NCBI GenBank assembly: GCA_045543495.1
Contig: JAZQMO010000020.1
Span: 1 to 8,115 of the forward strand
From: RGIG5579 sp045543495
Lineage (GTDB): Bacteria > Bacillota > Clostridia > Oscillospirales > SIG627
Direction: 5' to 3'
Length of the DNA stretch: 8,115 nt
Shown in pieces: positions 1 to 6,800 of this stretch; the stretch's first letter is position 1; each line of letters starts with the position of its first letter. The notes beneath the pieces were generated by a model that made no database searches, was not told where the DNA came from, and saw only the letters and a program-made list of their open reading frames with translations. The position numbers and the translations under genes are program-made.

Positions 1-9
1 TTTTTGATA

Positions 10-102
10 CACGCTAAAGCGTGATGATATACAGTCCTAACGGACTGATGAGATACAACACGGCAACGCCGTGTTGATGATATACCATTGCTTTCGCAAT
101 GG
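10..102. repeat. Array of four hairpins with constant 8-nt linkers
   Basis: Four consecutive inverted repeats are visible. They are 10-23 (5-6 bp stem), 32-47 (6 bp stem, TAAC loop), 56-76 (9 bp stem, AAC loop) and 85-102 (7 bp stem, TTTC loop). All four stem sequences are different, yet each is fully self-complementary. The linkers 24-31 and 77-84 are both ATGATATA, and 48-55 is ATGAGATA (one change). Every stem opens with C directly after a linker, and stems 1-3 close with G directly before the next one. Constant linkers with variable but compensated stems suggest that shape rather than sequence is kept. I do not recognise this as a named repeat family. Which strand is transcribed is unknown. 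The array lies downstream of the tRNA-Cys terminator and may be the 3' flank of a gene to the left of the window. Confidence 0.75.
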
Positions 103-104
103 AT

Positions 105-138
105 AAAAAAAGAACGAAGCAATCGCTTCGTTCTTTTT
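105..138 (-). terminator. Intrinsic terminator of tRNA-Cys, probably bidirectional
   Basis: A 9-bp stem (112-120 with 125-133) closes the 4-nt loop AATC. It is flanked by an A tract at 105-111 and a T tract at 134-138. Read on the minus strand, it begins immediately after the encoded CCA of the tRNA-Cys and ends in seven U. The matching A and T tracts mean it could also stop plus-strand transcription coming from the left. Confidence 0.9.
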
Positions 139-213
139 TGGAGGTGCCACCCAGATTTGAACTGGGGAATAACGGTTTTGCAGACCGTGGCCTTACCACT
201 TGGCTATGGCACC
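139..213 (-). tRNA. tRNA-Cys (anticodon GCA)
   Basis: On the minus strand the sequence folds as a standard cloverleaf. The acceptor arm is GGTGCCA (213-207) paired with TGGCACC (149-143). The D arm is GCC...GGC. The anticodon stem is ACGGT/ACCGT around loop CTGCAAA, with anticodon GCA at 181-179. The T arm is CCCAG-TTCAAAT-CTGGG. The discriminator base at 142 is U73, a known identity element of tRNA-Cys, and the CCA end (141-139) is genome-encoded. It delivers cysteine to UGC/UGU codons. It stands alone between its own promoter and terminator, so it appears monocistronic. Confidence 0.96.
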
Positions 214-233
214 GTATTTCATTTGCGGGAATT

Positions 234-262
234 ATTATAGCAAAGGAAAAGGAGTTTGTCAA
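234..262 (-). promoter_or_regulatory. Consensus sigma-A promoter of tRNA-Cys
   Basis: On the minus strand TTGACA (262-257) and TATAAT (239-234) are separated by exactly 17 bp. Both hexamers match the vegetative consensus perfectly. Transcription should start near 226-228, about 13-15 nt before the mature tRNA 5' end at 213. The strength fits a stable-RNA gene. Confidence 0.92.
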
Positions 263-273
263 GGATAAATCGA

Positions 274-291
274 GAAAAAAGTTCTTTTTTC
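274..291. other. 18-bp A/T-tract dyad between divergent promoters
   Basis: GAAAAAAG (274-281) and CTTTTTTC (284-291) are perfect inverted arms around a TT centre. The dyad lies in the 29 bp between the -35 boxes of the minus-strand tRNA-Cys promoter (257-262) and the plus-strand ileS promoter (292-297). It could act as UP-like A/T tracts for both promoters or as an operator. A chance consequence of A- and T-rich composition cannot be excluded. Confidence 0.35.
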
Positions 292-320
292 TTGACTTTT
301 TTCTTTTTCTATGGTACATT
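292..320 (+). promoter_or_regulatory. Sigma-A promoter of the ileS T-box operon
   Basis: TTGACT (292-297) and TACATT (315-320) are separated by 17 bp, giving one mismatch to the consensus in each hexamer. The expected start is near 327, just before the first predicted T-box structures. The promoter diverges from that of tRNA-Cys, with the -35 boxes about 30 bp apart. Confidence 0.85.
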
Positions 321-326
321 ACAAGG

Positions 327-556
327 TGTGAAAGGCGTAGATGAAAACGAGTACCCTGAAAACGGGCGTTCAGCGAGCGGAGGGCGGTGTGAGCTTCGCA
401 GTACCGATCGGGGGAAAATCATTTCGGAGCAGCGCAGTGAACCCTTTTGGGTGTAGCAGGCGACGGTGCCCCCGTTATCGGGCCGATACATTGTGAGTGT
501 AGGCGAAAAGGTGGTTGCGAAGCTTGTCTTCGTCCTTTTGGGGCGGAGGCTTTTTT
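327..556 (+). promoter_or_regulatory. T-box leader (tRNA-Ile sensing) of ileS
   Basis: This roughly 230-nt leader contains the parts of a T-box riboswitch. Stem I has an AGTA S-turn (350-353) on its 5' side. Opposite it is a specifier loop, 415-421, containing the Ile codon ATC at 418-420 followed by a purine. The loop is framed by CCC/GGG (354-356 with 412-414) and GAAA/TTTC (343-346 with 422-425). The T-box bulge TGGT (512-515) can pair with the ACCA end of uncharged tRNA-Ile. The antiterminator pairs 506-511 with 534-539 and 517-522 with 528-533, which excludes the terminator 526-550. Known family mechanism: uncharged tRNA-Ile stabilises the antiterminator, so transcription into ileS rises when isoleucine charging falls. 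The bulge departs from the usual TGGNACC, reading TGGTTGC here. Confidence 0.93.
526..556 (+). terminator. Regulated terminator of the T-box leader
   Basis: A continuous 10-bp stem (526-535 with 541-550, including four G-U pairs) closes the loop TTTTG and is followed by six T, then ATTTT. Positions 528-535 are shared with the antiterminator, so the two folds cannot coexist. This is the default OFF structure when tRNA-Ile is charged. Confidence 0.9.
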
Positions 557-575
557 ATTTTAGAAGGAGGTCAAT

Positions 576-3500
576 ATGATCTACGAAAAAGTAAATACCG
601 ATATGAATTTTGTCCAGCGCGAAAAGAAGGTGGGCGAATTCTGGAAGGAAAACAAGATCTTCGAGAAGAGCATTGAAAGCCGCAGAGAGGGCGAGCCTTA
701 TGTATTTTACGACGGCCCCCCCACGGCAAACGGTAAGCCCCACATCGGGCACGTGCTCACCCGAGTGATCAAGGATATGATCCCCCGTTACCGCACCATG
801 AAGGGGTATATGGTTCCCCGTAAGGCGGGCTGGGATACCCACGGTCTGCCCGTTGAGCTGGAGGTGGAAAAGCTTCTGGGTCTGGACGGCAAGGAGCAGA
901 TCGAGGAATACGGGCTGGATCCCTTCATTCAGAAATGCAAGGAAAGCGTTTGGAAGTACAAGGGAATGTGGGAGGATTTCTCCGGCACCGTTGGCTTCTG
1001 GGCGGATATGGACGATCCTTACGTTACCTATCACAACGACTTTATTGAGTCCGAATGGTGGGCCTTGAAGCAGATCTATGAAAAGGGCCTTCTTTACAAG
1101 GGCTTCAAGATCGTGCCTTATTGCCCCCGCTGCGGAACCCCTCTGTCCTCCCACGAGGTAGCACAGGGGTATAAGTCCGTGAAGGAGAAGAGTGCGGTGG
1201 TACGCTTCAAGGTCGTGGGAGAGGATGCCTTCATTCTCGCCTGGACCACCACCCCCTGGACTCTTCCCTCCAACGTGGCACTTTGTGTGAACCCCGAGGA
1301 GGAGTATTATAAGGTAAAGGCTGCCGACGGCAGAGTCTACTACATTGCCGCAAAGCTTGCCGATGCGGTTCTGGCGCCTCTGGCTCAGGAGGGCGGCAGT
1401 GCCTTTGAGGTACTGGAAAAATATGAAGGCAAGGATCTGGAGGGCAAGGAGTACGAGCCTCTCTATGCCGCTGCCGACGAGCTTGCCAAGAAGCAGAACA
1501 AGAAGGGCCACTTTGTGGTTTGCGATACCTATGTTACCATGTCCGACGGTACGGGTATCGTTCACATCGCTCCCGCCTTCGGTGAGGACGATGCCAGAGT
1601 GGGCAGAAAGTACGATCTTCCCTTCGTTCAGCTGGTGGATGCCAAGGGCTGTATGGCAGAGTCCACTCCCTTTGCAGGCCTTTTTGTGAAGGATGCGGAT
1701 CCCGAGGTTCTGAAGGATCTCTCCGCCCGCGGGCTTCTCTTTGATGCCCCCAAGTTTGAGCACGATTATCCCTTCTGCTGGAGATGTGATACTCCCCTGA
1801 TCTATTATGCAAGAGAGTCTTGGTTTATTCGTATGACCGAGGTGAGAGACCGACTCATTGCCAACAACAACACCATCAACTGGATCCCCGAGAGCATTGG
1901 CAAGGGAAGATTCGGTGACTGGCTGGAGAATGTGCAGGATTGGGGTATTTCCCGTAACCGCTATTGGGGAACTCCCCTGAACATTTGGGAGTGCGAATGC
2001 GGCCACCGTCATTCCATCGGCTCCATTGCGGAATTGAAGGAATTGAGCAAGAATTGCCCCGAGGAAATTGAATTGCACCGTCCTTATATTGACGAGGTGA
2101 CCATTCCCTGTCCTCACTGCGGCAAGGAAATGCACCGTGTGCCCGAGGTGATCGACTGCTGGTTTGACTCCGGCGCCATGCCCTTTGCTCAGCACCACTA
2201 TCCCTTTGAAAACAAGGAGCTTTTTGAGGCGCAGTTCCCCGCAGACTTTATTTCCGAGGCGGTGGATCAGACCCGTGGCTGGTTCTACTCTCTCTTGGCC
2301 ATTTCCACCCTGATCTTTGACAAGGCTCCCTATAAGAACGTTATCGTTTTGGGCCACGTGCAGGATGAAAACGGACAGAAAATGAGTAAGTCCAAGGGCA
2401 ACGCCGTGGATCCCTTCGATGCATTGGAAAGCTACGGTGCCGATGCCATCCGCTGGTATTTCTACACCAACTCCGCTCCTTGGCTGCCCAACCGTTTCCA
2501 CGGTAAGGCTGTGGTAGAGGGACAGAGAAAGTTTATGGGTACCCTGTGGAACACCTACGCCTTCTATATTCTTTACGCCAATATTGACTCCTTCGATCCC
2601 ACCAAGTATGAATTGGATTACGAAAAGCTTTCCGTGATGGATCGCTGGCTCCTGTCCAGACTGCACAGCACCGTGCAGAGTGTGGATGAGAATTTGGAGA
2701 ATTACCGTATCCCCGAGGCCTGCAGAGAATTGCAGAGCTTTGTGGACGATCTGTCCAACTGGTATGTACGCCGCGGCAGAGAGCGTTACTGGGTCAGCGG
2801 AATGCCTCAGGATAAGATCAATGCTTATATGACCCTCTACACCGCGCTGGTTACGGTGGCCAAGGCCGCCGCTCCCATGGTTCCCTTTATGGCAGAGGAT
2901 ATTTACCGCAATTTGGTGAAATCCGTGTCTCCCGAGGAGCCCGAATCCGTGCATCTGTGCGACTTCCCTCAGGTGAAGACCGAGTGGATCGATGCCGAGC
3001 TGGAGGAGCAGATGAAGCAGGTTCTTGCCGTTGTGGTAAGCGGCAGAGCCGCCCGTGCAGGCAGCGGCAGAAAGAACCGTCAGCCCTTGGCGAAAATGTT
3101 TGTGAAGTGTCAGGCAGAGCTGAGTGAGGATATGCAGGCCATCATCCGTGAGGAATTGAACGTCAAGCAGGTCGTTCTGACGGACGAGGTGGCAGAGTAT
3201 CTGTCCTATTCCTTCAAGCCTCAACTCAAGACCTGCGGCCCCAAATTCGGCAAGCTTCTGGGTGAAATTCGTGCCGCTCTTCCCGAATTGGACGGCGCCG
3301 CCGCCATGAAGGAGCTGAATGAGGATGGTTCCATTGCTCTTGCGCTTCCCTCCGGCCGAGTGGTTCTGGAGAGAGAGGATCTGATCATTCAGAACGAGCA
3401 GAAGGAAGGCTTCTTTGCCGTTTCCGAGGGGGATACCGTTGTGGTACTGGATATCGCTTTGACCGAGGAGCTTGTGAACGAGGGCTTCGTTCGTGAGCTT

Positions 3501-3728
3501 GTGAGCAAGATCCAGACCATGAGAAAGGAAGCGGATTTCAATGTGACCGACCGCATCCGTATCGGCCTTGCAGGAAACGAAAAGCTCTATGCGCTGGCAC
3601 AGTCCAATATGGAGCAGATCGCTTCCGATACCCTTGCCACCGCCTTGAGCGATGCCCTTTCCGAGAATGCCAAGGAATGGGATATCAACGGAGAAAAGGT
3701 AACTCTTTCCGTGGAAGTGGTAAAATAA
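576..3728 (+). CDS. ileS: Isoleucyl-tRNA synthetase, type 2 (eukaryotic-like)
   Basis: Cytoplasmic class Ia enzyme that activates isoleucine with ATP and charges tRNA-Ile. At 1050 residues it is full length for the family. Visible motifs: HIGH at 56-59 within a GPPTANGKPHIGH context; the CP1 editing-domain segments WTTTPWTLPSN (223-233) and GTGIVHIAPAFGEDD (325-339), which clear mischarged valine; CxxC pairs at 183/186 and 401/404, and C473, C475, C512, C515, which probably bind zinc; DCWFDSG at 527-533; KMSKS at 602-606; then the helical anticodon-binding domain (from about 688, with SNWYVRRGRER near 727) and the long C-terminal extension. The PTANGKPHIGH signature and C-terminal layout fit type 2 IleRS, the class that includes mupirocin-tolerant enzymes. 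The start is set by AAGGAGG at 564-570, 5 nt upstream. Expression is under the T-box leader, and a terminator follows. Confidence 0.98.
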   Translation: MIYEKVNTDMNFVQREKKVGEFWKENKIFEKSIESRREGEPYVFYDGPPTANGKPHIGHVLTRVIKDMIPRYRTMKGYMVPRKAGWDTHGLPVELEVEKLLGLDGKEQIEEYGLDPFIQKCKESVWKYKGMWEDFSGTVGFWADMDDPYVTYHNDFIESEWWALKQIYEKGLLYKGFKIVPYCPRCGTPLSSHEVAQGYKSVKEKSAVVRFKVVGEDAFILAWTTTPWTLPSNVALCVNPEEEYYKVKAADGRVYYIAAKLADAVLAPLAQEGGSAFEVLEKYEGKDLEGKEYEPLYAAADELAKKQNKKGHFVVCDTYVTMSDGTGIVHIAPAFGEDDARVGRKYDLPFVQLVDAKGCMAESTPFAGLFVKDADPEVLKDLSARGLLFDAPKFEHDYPFCWRCDTPLIYYARESWFIRMTEVRDRLIANNNTINWIPESIGKGRFGDWLENVQDWGISRNRYWGTPLNIWECECGHRHSIGSIAELKELSKNCPEEIELHRPYIDEVTIPCPHCGKEMHRVPEVIDCWFDSGAMPFAQHHYPFENKELFEAQFPADFISEAVDQTRGWFYSLLAISTLIFDKAPYKNVIVLGHVQDENGQKMSKSKGNAVDPFDALESYGADAIRWYFYTNSAPWLPNRFHGKAVVEGQRKFMGTLWNTYAFYILYANIDSFDPTKYELDYEKLSVMDRWLLSRLHSTVQSVDENLENYRIPEACRELQSFVDDLSNWYVRRGRERYWVSGMPQDKINAYMTLYTALVTVAKAAAPMVPFMAEDIYRNLVKSVSPEEPESVHLCDFPQVKTEWIDAELEEQMKQVLAVVVSGRAARAGSGRKNRQPLAKMFVKCQAELSEDMQAIIREELNVKQVVLTDEVAEYLSYSFKPQLKTCGPKFGKLLGEIRAALPELDGAAAMKELNEDGSIALALPSGRVVLEREDLIIQNEQKEGFFAVSEGDTVVVLDIALTEELVNEGFVRELVSKIQTMRKEADFNVTDRIRIGLAGNEKLYALAQSNMEQIASDTLATALSDALSENAKEWDINGEKVTLSVEVVK

Positions 3729-3749
3729 AACAATAGAATCAAGCACATT

Positions 3750-3781
3750 AAAAAGGCTTCGCTGATGTGAAGTCTTTTTTT
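3750..3781 (+). terminator. Intrinsic terminator of ileS
   Basis: GGCTTC (3755-3760) pairs with GAAGTC (3769-3774), with one G-U pair, around an 8-nt loop. The stem is extended by five A at 3750-3754 facing a run of seven T at 3775-3781. It begins 21 nt after the ileS stop and closes a single-gene unit. Confidence 0.88.
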
Positions 3782-3848
3782 GTTACTTTTTACTAAATTA
3801 TTTGTGATATTTCGTAAAAATTGACAAGTTCCTTTTTCGTTGCTTTTT

Positions 3849-3857
3849 TGGTATAAT
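3849..3857 (+). promoter_or_regulatory. Extended -10 promoter of the secreted repeat-protein gene
   Basis: TATAAT at 3852-3857 is preceded by TGG, giving the TGN extended -10 element. Transcription should begin near 3864, with a leader of about 20 nt. A perfect TTGACA lies at 3821-3826, but the spacing is 25 bp, too long for normal sigma-A use. At the proper 17-bp spacing only TTCCTT is found, so the extended -10 is probably what makes this promoter work. Confidence 0.75.
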
Positions 3858-3883
3858 ACAATTAGCTTTTGTTAGGAGGTTAT

Positions 3884-6800
3884 ATGATGAAAAGAAAGGG
3901 AATTTTTTCCGCAGTGATTTCTTTGGTTCTTTTCTGTGCGATTGTTGCCGGTGTATTGGTAACCGGTGTTCAGGCACAGGAGGCCACCGTGATCTATACC
4001 GTCGGCGACATGGGCGTGGACGGGGCCGTGGTGGTATCGGAATTCAGTGAAGCACTCGCACGAATCAGCGAAAAGAACAACCAATGGGAAAACGGAGACT
4101 CCGTGGAGATCCGCTTCTCCGGCACCATTCTCGGCGGTGCGCAGGACGGACTTTTGTTCGGTCAGACCACCGTATTCCGCAAGGATAAGACCAAGCTTCC
4201 CATCACCCTGCGCGGCGTGGATACCACGGCCTCGAGGGATGCCAACATCTTTTTGGATCCCATCGGCGGCTATTACGCCTGCGCAAACGACTACAAGTTT
4301 GTTAATCTGACCCTCCCCATGGGAGATCAGGCTACAAGGTTCTATGCCGGCTCGGGTGAGATCAGCTTTGAAAACGTATCCTTTACGGCAGACAATGAAG
4401 AGAGCTATACCCGTGAGGATCAGCTCGAATTCCACGCTATCACCAATCGTATGGCACACGCCATTGCTGACGATGTGGAAAATGCCATTTTGCCTCAGGT
4501 CGAGATCGTTCCTGCGGGAGATGCGTGGGAGCTAGCCCGTCAGAACGATGAATACATCGGTCAGGGGCTCAACGGTACCGTATCCAACTACTACGGCGAC
4601 TACAAGCACGACGGTGACGTGGGCGGCGGTCAGTACCTGAACGGCTGCGTTTATTTTGAGGTACTCACAGGGAAGTCCTGTATCGGAAATACCTGGGAGC
4701 CCGATTACGATCTGCCTCTTGCCACCCGTGAATTTTTGCAGGTGCAGGCCCACAACGCCGTTCTTGCCATTTACGGTGAGGAGCATTTTCAGAATCCCAG
4801 AACCGATATTTTAGGGGATGACGGCGTGATCAACCTTCTCATTCTGGGAAGCAGTAACAACGCTTATCTTCACCAGGAGGTGTATGGTATTGCCCGGGCA
4901 GCGGGCGTTGACATCCGACTTTGCCACGCCTATTCCTCCGGTATTCTTCTGAGTGAACAGTGGTCCTGGATCCAAAATGGCAACGGTTCCTATAAATTAT
5001 ACACCATGTACGATGGGGTAAGAGCTGATAAGAGTGGCCAGAAGATTACCGATGTGCTTCCCCTTTACACATGGGATGCCATCGTAACCTATCAGTCCTC
5101 CAACGGCCTTAATAAAGATAGTTGGGATAAGACTTGGGCGAAAGCTGAAAAGGCAGACGATCTCTACAACTGGATCTGGAACTGGAACGACGGTGCCCTG
5201 CAGAGCGCCGAGTACTACTGGTACGAGGTTTGTGCCCATCCTCTTACCTTCCCCGGTCCCTCCAAGGGAAATCTGGGTCGACTCTCCGGTGATAACTGCA
5301 CCCAGGCCGCTTTTGCAGGCTGGACCGAGGAGCACATTGCCAAGGCAAAGGAATTGGGCGGCGGCAAGATCGTATCAAGCGTGACCTTGGGCGAGGGCTG
5401 TATTATGACAAACGGCCTGTATGCCAAAGCATATCTGGATGAAAGCCCCGTGGGGAAGAGACATATGACCGAGGAAGAGGCCCGTGAGGTTCGCTTCCTT
5501 TCGGCAGACGGTATGGAGGGGCTTGCCGATGTGCGCCCTGTTGATACCCACGCAAAGCTTATTATTGACGGCGGCTCGGCCGGCAGACAGTTTGCCATCG
5601 GCGGCTGCTCTCCTGCCGAAGCGACTCTGCATTTGAAATCCGGCGGTGCCGTCAACCTCGGTGTTTTCAATAATCTGGCGGTGGATAAGGGCAACGAGCC
5701 TTATGTTTACGGCAACGTCAATGTTATTATGACCGGCGGCGGTGTGGGAAAGGAGATCATCGGTATTGCCGACTGCTACATCAAGGGCGACGTGAAGTTC
5801 GACTTTTCCTCCGATGATGAAAAGGCCACCCTGCTGGATTATTTCCTGATCGGTTCGAGCTCCCACGGTGTGGAGGGTAACGTTACCGTTTCCGTTCGTG
5901 ATGTGGATATCCCCGGTGACTTTTTGTCCGGCTGTGCGACCTCGGGCAGTATTACCACAACGGTGAAGAACTGTAACATCACTGGCAAATTCCTTGCCGC
6001 AAGAAACGGCAAATGCAATGGGATCAAGAATGTCTTGGAGAACGTGACCATTGGCGAGGACTATCACGGAGGTCATTTCTTCAATTACAGCATCGGCCCC
6101 ATTGAAAACCATATGAAGAATGTTACCGTTCAGGGCTCCTGGTACGGCGCACATTACAACCACTACGCAAATCTGGAGAACGGCTTGATCAGCGGTACCG
6201 TGAAGGTGAACGGCAAGGATATGACCCTTGCGGTTTACAACAAGATCGAAGGTCTCACGGTTGGCGCTACCTTCTGCGGCGGTTCTAAGCACGGTGCGGT
6301 GCACGGCTCTATTTATACCGATGCCAAGAATCTGACAGCGGTGGATTACGTCGGCGCTACCACTTGGGGTACCGTTACCGGCGATGTGACCAATATCGTG
6401 GAAAACGGCAACATCGAAACCTTCTGCGGTGTGACCAAGGCTCCCTCTAAGAACACCACGTTGGAGGGAAGCGTATTCAACACCCTGACCCACGGAACCT
6501 ATACCAATGTTGCAGGCGGCTTTGTGGGCAACTCCAAAACATGTACCGTTACCGGCGATGTAACCAATATCATTGAGGGCGATATTTCCGTTACCAGTGG
6601 TATATCCGGTCTGGCCTCTGCCACCTCAAGCAGCTATGTGAATCTGATCTGCAAGGGTACGGTGACCAACCGCATTCGCAAGGTAGGGGACAAGGAGCCT
6701 TCCTTGGGTACCCCCGACGGCAAAAACTTTGCTCTTATCGGCGCAGGCCACCACGGCGTTGCCGAAAAGGGTGTTATCAACTATATTGAAGCGGGCGTTT

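Noticed and set aside
10..102. Reading the hairpin array as a CRISPR array.
   Set aside because: The constant part is only 8 nt and not palindromic, and the intervening segments are short self-complementary hairpins of unequal length. A CRISPR array would have a conserved repeat and non-palindromic spacers of about 30 nt.
407..409. ATC at 407-409 as an alternative T-box specifier codon.
   Set aside because: It does not lie in the internal loop opposite the AGTA S-turn. ATC at 418-420 does, and it is followed by the expected purine. Both would specify isoleucine.
14..491. Several short open frames of 60-101 residues on both strands.
   Set aside because: They run through the tRNA-Cys, its promoter and the T-box leader, lack ribosome binding sites and show no protein-like features.
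555..3746. A 1063-residue open frame on the minus strand, antisense to ileS.
   Set aside because: It mirrors the ileS codons: the reverse complements of TAA, TAG and TGA are rarely used in that phase. The translation has no recognisable domain, there is no sensible ribosome binding site, and the plus strand is an unmistakable full-length IleRS.
3898..3938. A lipoprotein signal, because C18 lies in the hydrophobic leader of the large secreted protein.
   Set aside because: The residues before the Cys (VLF) do not fit a lipobox, and a better signal-peptidase I site (VQA) follows at residues 29-31.
5375..6493. A 372-residue minus-strand open frame inside the large secreted protein gene.
   Set aside because: It is low-complexity and Gly/His/Val-rich, as expected from reading Ala/Gly/Thr codons backwards. 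The plus-strand frame is continuous through it and carries a signal peptide and repeats.
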